Positions 1 to 6,669 are shown, counted from the first letter of the stretch. The stretch: DNA of 44,250 nucleotides from Treponema sp. (GCA_024402665.1 JAKSTI010000017.1:1-44250), one strand, 5' to 3'. The notes: a model not told the origin generated them from the letters alone. Program-made: numbers and translations.

Positions 1-3
1 CAT

Positions 4-51
4 AAAAAAAGTGTACCTCCAAAAATTGTCTCCAACTTTTGGGGTACACTT
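4..51 (-). terminator. Hairpin with T tract downstream of purD
   Basis: Arms at 9-24 and 37-51 are complementary except for one extra base (AAGTGTACC then CCAAAA, against TTTTGG then GGTACACTT). On the minus strand the stem runs into the T tract complementary to 4-10, so it reads as an intrinsic terminator about 80 nt after the purD stop codon. An alternative is that the two arms are facing ends of a degenerate IS3-family element, because TGTACC-CCAAAA-TTG resembles such ends. No transposase is present. Confidence 0.5.
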
Positions 52-129
52 CATTAAATCAAACAGTCTTTTTTTTGTTTGCCTGTGGCACTCTTCCAAT
101 CCCTAACGTAGAAGAGCAATTATTCCTTA

Positions 130-1476
130 TTATAATTTTCCTGATTCTGCGGCGCCTGGAAGACCAATGTCTTTACGGTAGAAACTTCCTTCAAAACTAA
201 CAGAAGAAACACCTTTGTATGCGTTTTCCCAAGCTTCTTTGAAAGATGAACCATAAGCACTACAAGCAAGAACGCGTCCACCACTTGTAAGCAAACTGTC
301 TTCTGAAGAATTTCTGCGGCCAGTTACAGCACCAGCAATGAAAATCTTTGCTGTACTTTCTCTTAAAATCTGCTGATTTACAGTAATTTCGCATCCTTTT
401 TTGTATTCAGCAGGATATCCACCGCTAACTACAACTGGAGCAACCTGATAACCTGGCTTCCATTTAAATTCGAACTTTTTAAGAGTTCCGTTCAAAATAG
501 ATGTACACATAGCAGCCATATCAAAATCCATTAATGGCAAAACAGCCTGTGTTTCTGGGTCACCAAGACGTACATTATATTCAAGTAATTTTGGACCTTT
601 CTTTGTAAGCATTACACCAAAGAAAATAAATCCGCGGTAGTCAAATCTTTCTTTAATTAAACCGTTTAATGTTGGTTCAAGAATGTCTTTGTTAAACTGT
701 TCCATAATATCAGCAGAAACATCATCCAAAGGACAAACAGCTCCCATTCCACCAGTATTTGGACCTTTAGCACCGTCCATCAAACGTTTATGGTCACGGG
801 CAGGAAGGAAAGGAACAATTGTAGCATTTCCACTTACAGCATATTCTGGAGTAACAGAAACAGCAGCTAAAACAGAGATTTCAACACCTTCAAGATAATC
901 TTCAATTACAAGCTTCTTTCCGGCATTTCCAACACGTCCGCTTTCCATGATATCTTCTACTGCGGCAAGGGCTTCTTCTACAGTTGCAGCAACAACTACA
1001 CCTTTTCCGGCAGCAAGACCATCAGCCTTAATTACAATTGGAGCACCATGTTTTTTTACATATTCACATGCAGCTTCTTTATTAACGAAAGTTTCACTTG
1101 CAGCACAAGCAACTCCGTATTCTTTCATGAATTTCTTAGACAAGTCTTTACTTGCTTCAAGCTGAGCACCAGCCTTTTTAGGACCTACACAAGGAATATC
1201 AGCTGCCCAGAACTCATCTGCTAAACCATCAGCCAAAGGATCTTCAGGACCAATTACAGCCATACGACAATTTTCTTTTTTAGCAATTGCTACATATGGA
1301 TTTTCACCTTCTTTGATGTAATCGCAATCTTTTGGATTTACATTAACACATTTGTTTTCGAATGCAGTTCCACCATTTCCTGGAACAACAATAACCTTAT
1401 CAACTAGTGAACTCTGAGCTAATTTCCAGCAAATAGTGTGCTCACGACCACCATTGCCTACTACTATAATATTCAT
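130..1476 (-). CDS. purD: Phosphoribosylamine-glycine ligase (GAR synthetase)
   Basis: This enzyme joins glycine to 5-phosphoribosylamine using ATP, the second step of de novo purine synthesis in the cytoplasm. The 448-residue protein opens with the typical PurD N-domain (NIIVVGNGGREH) and has an ATP-grasp core with GLAAGKGVVVA, GPNTGGMGA and the metal-site segment YNVRLGDPETQ. The length is slightly above the usual 420-430 residues because of a short C-terminal tail. The ATG has no Shine-Dalgarno sequence. Instead TTGTAA-17-TAAAAT lies only 6 nt upstream, so the mRNA may be leaderless. No other purine genes are next to it in the window. The assignment is secure. Confidence 0.97.
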   Translation of the reverse strand: MNIIVVGNGGREHTICWKLAQSSLVDKVIVVPGNGGTAFENKCVNVNPKDCDYIKEGENPYVAIAKKENCRMAVIGPEDPLADGLADEFWAADIPCVGPKKAGAQLEASKDLSKKFMKEYGVACAASETFVNKEAACEYVKKHGAPIVIKADGLAAGKGVVVAATVEEALAAVEDIMESGRVGNAGKKLVIEDYLEGVEISVLAAVSVTPEYAVSGNATIVPFLPARDHKRLMDGAKGPNTGGMGAVCPLDDVSADIMEQFNKDILEPTLNGLIKERFDYRGFIFFGVMLTKKGPKLLEYNVRLGDPETQAVLPLMDFDMAAMCTSILNGTLKKFEFKWKPGYQVAPVVVSGGYPAEYKKGCEITVNQQILRESTAKIFIAGAVTGRRNSSEDSLLTSGGRVLACSAYGSSFKEAWENAYKGVSSVSFEGSFYRKDIGLPGAAESGKL

Positions 1477-1482
1477 ACTTTT

Positions 1483-1511
1483 ATTTTATAGGATTATGGA
1501 TTTTGTTACAA
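1483..1511 (-). promoter_or_regulatory. purD promoter, start codon 6 nt after -10
   Basis: On the minus strand, TTGTAA (1511-1506), a 17-nt spacer and TAAAAT (1488-1483) are followed by 6 nt and the purD ATG at 1476. Transcription starting at the usual distance would begin at or next to the A of the ATG, and no ribosome-binding site is visible. Confidence 0.55.
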
Positions 1512-1523
1512 TTAGTAAAAGAA

Positions 1524-1919
1524 TTAATCAGCCCTAGGCTTATGACAATTACTGCAGCCGATTACATGAACATGTTTTTTTCCAACACTTTTATTGAAGA
1601 GTCTTGCAGTTAAACTTTGATCCTGCGCTACCCGTTTATGACATACCGGACAGATTCGAACAACACCCTGCTCACATCTTGGATAGCAGTGAGGACATCC
1701 CATCACAATCATCAGCTGGTCTGGCACATTCATTGGTCTATAAACTTTAGAGATAATATTTTCACCCACATACAAATCAGAACTGCAAACTGGGCACTTT
1801 ACCGGTTTAAGATTTTTCTTTTTTGCATATTTTTCTTTTTGAGCCTGATTATATTTCAGAATTGCTCTAAGCAGCAGAATGATTACAACTGCCGCAACAC
1901 CCATTATTAAATATTCCAT
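1524..1919 (-). CDS. Membrane-anchored double zinc-ribbon protein, unknown function
   Basis: The 131-residue protein has one N-terminal membrane helix (about residues 3-20, GVAAVVIILLLRAIL), a basic segment, then four CxxC knuckles: CPVC, CPHC, CPVC and CSNC. The spacing suggests two four-cysteine zinc ribbons on the cytoplasmic side. I do not recognise a named family and infer no reaction; zinc ribbons of this kind often mediate protein or nucleic-acid contacts. It is transcribed toward purD, but purD appears to have its own promoter. The start is supported by a near-consensus promoter ending 6 nt before the ATG. Divergent from flaB. Confidence 0.8.
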   Translation of the reverse strand: MEYLIMGVAAVVIILLLRAILKYNQAQKEKYAKKKNLKPVKCPVCSSDLYVGENIISKVYRPMNVPDQLMIVMGCPHCYPRCEQGVVRICPVCHKRVAQDQSLTARLFNKSVGKKHVHVIGCSNCHKPRAD

Positions 1920-1925
1920 ATCCTT

Positions 1926-1954
1926 ATTATAAATTATTTTAAAAAAAATGTAAA
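1926..1954 (-). promoter_or_regulatory. Promoter of zinc-ribbon gene, -10 6 nt before ATG
   Basis: Minus strand: TTTACA (1954-1949), 17 nt, TATAAT (1931-1926), then AAGGAT and ATG at 1919. Both hexamers are near consensus. The 6-nt distance predicts a leaderless or near-leaderless transcript; AAGGAT lies too close to the ATG to serve as a normal Shine-Dalgarno. Confidence 0.65.
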
Positions 1955-1977
1955 AAAAGTTAAAAAATCGCTAATCT

Positions 1978-2006
1978 TTTTCAAAGCAAATCCGAAAATT
2001 TAGTAT
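1978..2006 (+). promoter_or_regulatory. Candidate flaB promoter (sigma70-like)
   Basis: TTTTCA (1978-1983), a 17-nt spacer and TAGTAT (2001-2006) give a moderate sigma70-type match about 95 nt upstream of the flaB start. A sigma28-like CGCTAA (1969-1974, one mismatch to CGATAA) is also present, but no TAAA lies at the right distance. Which factor reads flaB cannot be decided from sequence alone. Confidence 0.35.
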
Positions 2007-2007
2007 A

Positions 2008-2093
2008 GGGTGGTGGAAACCCGTGAGATAAACCACGTTGTGGTTTTGCAATACCACCGTGTGTTTTATCTAAAAAGACCAAAGAATAAGGAG
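2008..2093 (+). promoter_or_regulatory. Structured flaB 5' leader with GGA motifs
   Basis: The leader can fold into two hairpins: 2008-2022 (GGG, loop with TGGTGGAA, CCC) and 2026-2071 (outer AGATAAA/TTTATCT, inner GTGGT/ACCAC with loop 2045-2052). The first hairpin exposes a GGA in its loop; a second GGA is part of the Shine-Dalgarno AAGGAG at 2088-2093, 6 nt before the ATG. That pairing (GGA in a loop plus GGA in the ribosome-binding site) is the layout of CsrA targets, and CsrA control of flagellin is known in other bacteria. The link here is inferred. Confidence 0.45.
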
Positions 2094-2099
2094 ATTATT

Positions 2100-2960
2100 A
2101 TGGTTATTAATCACAATATGAGTGCTATGTTCGCTCAGCGTTCCCAGGGAATTCAGGATCTTAATGCTCAGAAAAGCATGGAAAAACTTTCATCAGGTTT
2201 AAGAATTAACCGTGCTGGTGATGATGCATCAGGACTCGCAGTATCAGAAAAAATGCGTTCACAGATTCGTGGTTTGAATCAGGCATCTAGAAACGCTGCA
2301 AATGGTATTTCATTTATTCAGACAACAGAAGGTTACTTACAGGAAACAACTGACATCGTTCAGCGTATCCGTGAATTAGCCGTTCAGTCTTCAAACGGTA
2401 TCTACTCTGCTGAAGACCGTATGCAGATTCAGGTTGAAGTATCTTCTTTGATCGCAGAAGTTGACCGCATCGCATCTGCAGCTCAGTTCAACGGTATGAA
2501 CATGCTTACAGGTCGCTTTGCTCGTCCTACAGGTGAAAACGTAGTTACAGGTTCTATGTGGTTCCACATTGGTGCTAACATGGACCAGAGAACTCAGGTA
2601 TATATTGGTACAATGTCTGCTATGGCTCTTGGTCTCCGCAACGTTGGTGATGAATCAATCATGACTTTGGAAACTCCAGACGAAGCTAACCGCGCAATCG
2701 GTACTTTGGATGAAGCAATCAAAAAGATCAACAAACAGCGTGCTGACCTCGGTGCTTACCAGAACCGCCTTGAAAAGACAATCACAGGTCTTGATATTGG
2801 TGCTGAAAACCTCCAGGCTTCTGAATCACGTATCCGCGATACAGACATGGCTGCCGAAATGGTTGAATTCACAAAAGACCAGGTTCTCTCACAGGCTGGT
2901 ACAGCTATGTTGGCTCAGGCAAATCAGCAGAGTCAGAATGTACTCTCATTGCTTCGCTAG
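2100..2960 (+). CDS. flaB: Periplasmic flagellar filament core protein FlaB
   Basis: FlaB flagellin builds the core of the periplasmic flagella that drive spirochaete motility. The start is the ATG at 2100, preceded by AAGGAG with 6-nt spacing; the frame is open upstream but that part overlaps the structured leader. The 286-residue product is the usual length of treponemal FlaB. It has the N-terminal D0/D1 domain ([31 protein letters not shown]) and the C-terminal one ([27 protein letters not shown]), with little of the variable outer domain, as expected for sheathed spirochaetal filaments. There is no signal peptide, in line with type III flagellar export. It is monocistronic, ending at a strong terminator. 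Confidence 0.97.
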   Translation: MVINHNMSAMFAQRSQGIQDLNAQKSMEKLSSGLRINRAGDDASGLAVSEKMRSQIRGLNQASRNAANGISFIQTTEGYLQETTDIVQRIRELAVQSSNGIYSAEDRMQIQVEVSSLIAEVDRIASAAQFNGMNMLTGRFARPTGENVVTGSMWFHIGANMDQRTQVYIGTMSAMALGLRNVGDESIMTLETPDEANRAIGTLDEAIKKINKQRADLGAYQNRLEKTITGLDIGAENLQASESRIRDTDMAAEMVEFTKDQVLSQAGTAMLAQANQQSQNVLSLLR

Positions 2961-2979
2961 TTAAAAATATAGCTTAAAG

Positions 2980-3008
2980 AAAAACGCTCCGCCAGGAGCG
3001 TTTTTTTT
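2980..3008 (+). terminator. flaB intrinsic terminator
   Basis: A 7-bp stem ACGCTCC / GGAGCGT (2984-2990 and 2995-3001) with loop GCCA is followed by eight T residues, starting 20 nt after the flaB stop. The upstream A run would also give some termination from the minus side. Confidence 0.92.
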
Positions 3009-3010
3009 GC

Positions 3011-3077
3011 CTGAGTCAACATAGCGCAAAAAAGATTCTGAGCCTGTAGGGCTCTGCTATAATCTATGTTGGTTCAG
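3011..3077. repeat. Nested inverted repeat after the flaB terminator
   Basis: Arms CTGAGTCAACATAG (3011-3024) and CTATGTTGGTTCAG (3064-3077) match at 12 of 14 positions; inside is a second stem GAGCC/GGCTC around 3040-3054. A perfect TATAAT lies on the plus strand at 3058-3063, but no plus gene follows. It could be an intergenic repeat unit, a small structured RNA or an end of the accessory islet; nothing here decides. Confidence 0.5.
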
Positions 3078-3099
3078 ACAAATCATGCCTACAATAGCA

Positions 3100-3909
3100 T
3101 TACTGTGATTTTATATTAAATAAGTTCATATCCTTCTCAATGGAAGAAAATTCATCACCATAACATATTTCGTAATCCGAATATTTATTTACAAATCCTT
3201 GTTTATCACCAACTCCAATTTCATCAAATATAACTTTAAGTCTATTTTTAACGGAACCTAACGACATATGATATTTTATTGCTAATGCTTCATATTTTTC
3301 TCCACTCAATATTTCCACTAACCATTCAGCATCTCGTTTCTTCAATTCTGAAAATTTTTGTATATCAAGTTTATTTTTTTTGCTTTTTGTTTCAAACAAA
3401 TCAAATATATATACATTAAAAAAAAACAAACATAAAAGAAGAATAAAAGAATAAGCAATCTTTTCAACAAAAAAATTAAAAAAAACATCTATACCGAATC
3501 TTATTTCTGAAAGAGTTAAACATAAAAAAATACCACACATTATTCCATTTTTTATTTTTCTATTCTTATTAAAAAAACCTCGTGCATAAAGAGTTAACAT
3601 TGAAAGTCCAAACATTAATATACCCATGTTATTCCGTGGCTCAAATATTAAAATTAGGCTTCCATATAAAAAGGGAATAAGCGATAATAAACCAAGTTTT
3701 GTTGGAAATATTATTACACCAATAAATAAAAATATGGTTAGACAGTTTAAAATAAATGTAAAGTATTCATGATGCACAGTAAATAACCGCTTAATACCAT
3801 AAGTTTCTATTCTAACAGTATTCGATACAACCAATATTATAATAGCAAGTAAAGAAATGAGTCTTATTAATGTCTGGATAGTAGGTGAATAAACGTTTGT
3901 TTTGCTCAT
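3100..3909 (-). CDS. Membrane-anchored LuxR/GerE-type HTH regulator
   Basis: The 269-residue protein has about six hydrophobic segments in residues 13-170 and then a cytoplasmic C-terminal domain. Residues 188-243 (LKKRDAEWLVEILSGEKYEA, then LAIKYHMSLGSVKNRLKVIF) fit a four-helix LuxR/GerE or sigma region-4-like helix-turn-helix, with LGSVKNRLKVIF as recognition helix. No receiver or kinase domain is present, so sensing would occur through the membrane part. It is the second gene of a two-gene minus operon, starting 6 nt after the upstream stop. The divergent peptide/CPBP genes make it the natural candidate regulator of that cassette. The DNA is visibly A+T-richer than the housekeeping genes. 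Confidence 0.75.
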   Translation of the reverse strand: MSKTNVYSPTIQTLIRLISLLAIIILVVSNTVRIETYGIKRLFTVHHEYFTFILNCLTIFLFIGVIIFPTKLGLLSLIPFLYGSLILIFEPRNNMGILMFGLSMLTLYARGFFNKNRKIKNGIMCGIFLCLTLSEIRFGIDVFFNFFVEKIAYSFILLLCLFFFNVYIFDLFETKSKKNKLDIQKFSELKKRDAEWLVEILSGEKYEALAIKYHMSLGSVKNRLKVIFDEIGVGDKQGFVNKYSDYEICYGDEFSSIEKDMNLFNIKSQ

Positions 3910-3915
3910 AAAATT

Positions 3916-4455
3916 TTACCATATATTTAGTGGTATTGAAGTATAAATCCAATCAATATTTGGAACTTCAATTTTGTTTATTTCCCATAATATCTTATTT
4001 TTAATAGACTTGTAATCCCACGAACCTGAAAGAATAGGGTTATAAATATTGTTTTTTTTATCTGTTTTTAAAGTGGTTTTATAACCTTCAAGCATGATTA
4101 ATGCTAGAACATTCATTCCATGATCAATAATTTCCTTATTTCCACCTTCAAAAGTTGAAATAAAGGCTAATCTATTAAATATATCTGAATCATCAGAAGA
4201 AAGATGGGAACAATATTTTTGAAATCCTTTTTTTTCAACCACATAAAGACAAAGATGAGCTATAGCCGTTCTTTCCGGTTCACTACAATTTGCTTCAAAA
4301 GGAATTGTCGCTATTATTTTAGCAGTAGGACTATTTTCAAATTGTTTTTTTTCTTTCTGTGTAAAACTGAAAACCTTTGATATTTCGGCAACGAAATAAT
4401 TCCATTCTGGTAGTTTCCACTCGTTTGCTTGATAAGAATAAGCTAAGTTTGTCAT
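3916..4455 (-). CDS. Hypothetical cytoplasmic protein in regulator operon
   Basis: I do not recognise this 179-residue protein. It has no signal peptide or clear membrane segment and is rich in aromatic residues and lysine; notable stretches are FSFTQKEKKQFENSPTAKII and LSSDDSDIFNRLAFISTFEG. It heads the operon with the membrane HTH regulator (6-nt gap), so both are likely co-expressed. A weak AAGAAG ribosome-binding site precedes the ATG. Its promoter lies in the region holding the GGTCATA boxes. It could be an immunity or partner protein of the cassette, but nothing in the sequence proves it. Confidence 0.7.
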   Translation of the reverse strand: MTNLAYSYQANEWKLPEWNYFVAEISKVFSFTQKEKKQFENSPTAKIIATIPFEANCSEPERTAIAHLCLYVVEKKGFQKYCSHLSSDDSDIFNRLAFISTFEGGNKEIIDHGMNVLALIMLEGYKTTLKTDKKNNIYNPILSGSWDYKSIKNKILWEINKIEVPNIDWIYTSIPLNIW

Positions 4456-4488
4456 TTTTTTACTTCTTTTTTAATTAACTATGGTTAT

Positions 4489-4497
4489 ATTTTAACA
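4489..4497 (-). promoter_or_regulatory. Extended -10 promoter of the regulator operon
   Basis: On the minus strand TGTTAAAAT (4497-4489) is an extended -10 element (TG, one base, TAAAAT) about 34 nt upstream of the ATG at 4455. No consensus -35 is visible; the -35 region (about 4512-4517) is overlapped by the first GGTCATA box, as at an activator-dependent promoter. Confidence 0.4.
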
Positions 4498-4514
4498 TGG
4501 CTAGAAATATTTTA

Positions 4515-4568
4515 AAGGTCATAAATGGTCATATTTTTAAATATTCAAATTGTACTCTTTATGACCTT
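4515..4568. promoter_or_regulatory. Three GGTCATA boxes, candidate operator
   Basis: Two direct copies of GGTCATA start at 4517 and 4527, exactly one helical turn apart. A third copy is inverted at 4560-4566. The outer boxes form a perfect 11-bp inverted repeat: AAGGTCATAAA (4515-4525) and TTTATGACCTT (4558-4568). They sit between the divergent minus regulator operon and the plus peptide/CPBP genes, overlapping the -35 position of the minus promoter and about 30 nt upstream of the plus TAAAAT (4594-4599). Confidence 0.55.
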
Positions 4569-4615
4569 GTTTTTTTTCATTTTCATTGTAATGTAAAATT
4601 ATATGAAAAGTCTCA

Positions 4616-4780
4616 ATGATGAGTATTAATGGTGCTTGTGGAGGAGGTGCTCCAAGTCCTGGAAATTCAAAAGCAACACCGCCTAGTAAGCCAAGTGTTG
4701 GACAAGTAATTGTCCAAGCCGTTCAAACTTATGTTCAATATTGTTCTTGGAAATATAATCCAGAATGTAACAGTTGGTAA
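4616..4780 (+). CDS. Small Gly-rich peptide, bacteriocin-like, possibly decayed leader
   Basis: The frame encodes 54 residues: MMSINGACGGGAPSPGNSKA, a Thr/Pro/Ser/Lys linker, then a hydrophobic VGQVIVQAVQTYVQY segment and a C-terminal tail with two cysteines (CSWKYNPECNSW). The ACGGG near residue 10 looks like a double-glycine processing site. No ribosome-binding site precedes the ATG. In a different frame just upstream (ATG at 4603) is MKSLNDEY followed by a stop, which resembles the beginning of a double-glycine leader. The intact gene may thus have been split by a one-base frameshift. A CPBP protease gene follows immediately. Function as a secreted peptide is inferred. Confidence 0.4.
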   Translation: MMSINGACGGGAPSPGNSKATPPSKPSVGQVIVQAVQTYVQYCSWKYNPECNSW

Positions 4781-4787
4781 TAATAAT

Positions 4788-5441
4788 TTGAATGTATCCA
4801 AGATAGATATCGAATTATTTTTTCTTGGATACATTTTAATAGGGAATAATAAATTGATAAAACAATGGAAACACCTAGTGTTAGGAACATTTATTTTAGA
4901 AGTAGTATTATTATTTGAAACATATATAGTTCCAATTTTTTTCAAGAACAATAATTTTAATACATATCCGTTTATTTGTTTATTTGGAACTATAATAATA
5001 ATTCATCTCTATCCTGAGAAAATTATAAGTAAGATTCATACTAAAAGAATTAATACTATTATATCGTTATTTATATATGTAACTGTGTTACTTTTTCTTT
5101 GTTATGCTCTACTAGACGGAAAAAAACTACTCATATTCGATTTTAAACAATATTATAAAGATATTTTAGTATTATTGCTTATAGCAATTTTTGAAGAATT
5201 ATTTTGCAAAAAAGTTGTTTACAAGTTTTTATCAAATAAAATGAATTCCTTTTTTGCTATTACGTTATCTATTCTTTTTTTTGTAATAAATCACCAATTC
5301 TTTTGGCAAAATTGGAGATGGATATCATATTTGTTTTTTGGATTAATATCATTTACTTGTTATTTTTTATATCCATCTATTGTTTTGTCAATAATATTCC
5401 ATTTCTTATGGAATTTAAGTTTATTGCTTTTACAAAACTAA
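4788..5441 (+). CDS. CPBP-family intramembrane protease (first copy)
   Basis: This polytopic membrane protein belongs to the CPBP (CAAX protease and bacteriocin-processing, Abi) family. The three family motifs are present near the C-terminus: EELFCKKVVYK (Glu-Glu motif, with Lys where Arg is usual), FFVINH (FxxxH) and HFLWN (HxxxN). About six to seven hydrophobic helices are visible. The start is uncertain: the frame is open back to a TTG at 4710 and an ATG at 4731, but both overlap the peptide ORF and encode a non-membrane segment, so I prefer the TTG at 4788 (217 residues). Family members next to bacteriocin genes act in self-immunity; that role is inferred from context. A+T-rich. Confidence 0.75.
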   Translation: MNVSKIDIELFFLGYILIGNNKLIKQWKHLVLGTFILEVVLLFETYIVPIFFKNNNFNTYPFICLFGTIIIIHLYPEKIISKIHTKRINTIISLFIYVTVLLFLCYALLDGKKLLIFDFKQYYKDILVLLLIAIFEELFCKKVVYKFLSNKMNSFFAITLSILFFVINHQFFWQNWRWISYLFFGLISFTCYFLYPSIVLSIIFHFLWNLSLLLLQN

Positions 5442-5480
5442 TCTTTTATGTGAAGTGTTAGAATTATTTTTATTAAGTAA

Positions 5481-5666
5481 TTTCGTGGTGGATCAGCTAA
5501 TCCTTATGCTGCTATGATGATTTGCCAAGAGTGCCAGAATAAAGGTAATTCGTATGTCAGAAATGTAGTAATCAGTACTGTTATTGGAGCTGCAAGTGGT
5601 GGAATCAAAGGGGCTGTTTCAAGTTTTGCAACAGCAGTTATAGCTGGTTCTGCACACGCTAAATAA
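5481..5666 (+). pseudogene. Bacteriocin-like peptide frame with GG site but no start codon
   Basis: The open frame reads FRGG, then SANPYAAMMICQECQNKG, then NSYVRNVVISTVIGAASGG, then IKGAVSSFATAVIAGSAHAK and stop. FRGG fits the end of a double-glycine leader, and the hydrophobic Gly/Ala-rich core with GAASGG and AVIAG segments fits a class II bacteriocin core peptide. A TAA directly precedes FRGG and no in-frame ATG/GTG/TTG lies between that stop and the GG site, so the leader appears lost or broken. An internal ATG at 5514 would give 50 residues without the GG site and has no ribosome-binding site. It lies between the two CPBP genes and ends before a 16-bp hairpin. Confidence 0.45.
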
Positions 5667-5684
5667 AAGAAAAATTACCTCATT

Positions 5685-5726
5685 AAATCTTGAATAATTA
5701 TATCATTAATTATTCAAGATTTTATG
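5685..5726 (+). terminator. 16-bp perfect hairpin ending the first peptide/CPBP unit
   Basis: AAATCTTGAATAATTA (5685-5700) and TAATTATTCAAGATTT (5707-5722) are perfectly complementary with a 6-nt loop. The stem is A+T-rich and followed by only a short T run, so termination may be partial. It separates the first peptide-CPBP-peptide block from the second CPBP gene. Confidence 0.6.
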
Positions 5727-5755
5727 AATAATATAAAAAATAAAAAGGGAAATAT

Positions 5756-6454
5756 ATGAATAAACGAATATGGTCATTCTTTTTGGGAATTCCTATTTTT
5801 TTCGCATTAATTATGGGTATGGCAACAGGTATTATTTCAGGAATTGTTATCCAAAAAATTAATTATTCGGGAATAAAACATCCGGTTATTACTTTGACTT
5901 TGATTAATATCTTGATTCTTTTGATTGATGTTTTTTTTTATTTTTTAATGTACAAAAAAATTCTTAGTAAATGTAATTTTTCATATCGATTAACAGATTC
6001 TCTAAAAGAAGAATGGAAAAATCAGAAAAGAATATTTGAAATTCTAAAAAACGAGAAAAATACTTTTATATTAATTTTACTTTCCTTCATCATATTACAA
6101 GTAGCGCATTATTTTTTTTCTATATATTTTACAGGGGAAATGGACATTCCTATAAATAAACGACCTTTTCTTGAATTATCCTATTTGTTTGTCCCTATTT
6201 TTGAAGAGTTTATTTTTAGAAAAGTTTATTTTGATTATTGCTGTATTTATAACGTAAAGCATACGTATGTTATAAATATATTGGTCTTTTCTTTTGCCCA
6301 TATATTTCCAATGCCACATATTTTTGTTTTAGCTACGATACTTACTTATTGCTACAAGAAATATGAGTCTCTTTCGTTGAATATTATATTACATTTTATA
6401 TTTAATTGTCTTGGAATCATTTTACCAATGTTTTTGGACAATTTTATCATGTAA
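5756..6454 (+). CDS. CPBP-family intramembrane protease (second copy)
   Basis: The 232-residue membrane protein carries the complete CPBP signature: EEFIFRKVYF (Glu150, Glu151, Arg155), FSFAH (Phe178, His182) and HFIFN (His213, Asn217), expected to form the metal-dependent active site within the membrane. Hydrophobic helices occur at about residues 8-32, 45-66, 103-124, 140-150, 172-200 and 208-228. The start is supported by AAGGGA 5 nt before the ATG, and TATAAA at 5732-5737 could be its own -10. It shares family and motif order with the preceding CPBP gene but is clearly divergent. It probably serves the adjacent peptide (immunity or processing); this is inference. Confidence 0.85.
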   Translation: MNKRIWSFFLGIPIFFALIMGMATGIISGIVIQKINYSGIKHPVITLTLINILILLIDVFFYFLMYKKILSKCNFSYRLTDSLKEEWKNQKRIFEILKNEKNTFILILLSFIILQVAHYFFSIYFTGEMDIPINKRPFLELSYLFVPIFEEFIFRKVYFDYCCIYNVKHTYVINILVFSFAHIFPMPHIFVLATILTYCYKKYESLSLNIILHFIFNCLGIILPMFLDNFIM

Positions 6455-6555
6455 TGTGAAATATATGGTAAGTTTAGATTAGTTATATCAGAAAGAGAAT
6501 AAGTAGAAATGTATAGGTGGTTGTATGGAGTTTTGTTGGAGATAAATTAGAAAGA

Positions 6556-6573
6556 GGGGGAAGTCTTTCCCCC
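6556..6573. other. G/C-rich hairpin at the right edge of the islet
   Basis: GGGGGAA (6556-6562), loop GTCT, TTCCCCC (6567-6573) is the most G/C-rich stem in an A+T-rich 200-bp gap. There is no adjoining T run, so it is at best a weak or factor-dependent terminator for the second CPBP gene. The rest of the gap 6455-6657 shows only A+T-rich promoter-like DNA near 6628-6638. Confidence 0.45.
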
Positions 6574-6669
6574 CACCTCATAAGGAAATTCTTATTTTAC
6601 GTCAAATTTGTAGTCGTTTTGTTAATATAATATTATACTATCCTTACTTTTGAAAAAATGAGGGTAAAA

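Noticed and set aside
2010..2099. Upstream extension of the flaB reading frame to 2010
   Set aside because: It covers the hairpin leader, has no ribosome-binding site, and flagellins begin with MVINHN-type sequence at the ATG preceded by AAGGAG.
6455..6657. Possible small gene in the gap after the second CPBP protease
   Set aside because: Only very short frames are open (one of 13 codons from the ATG near 6510), and none has a ribosome-binding site.
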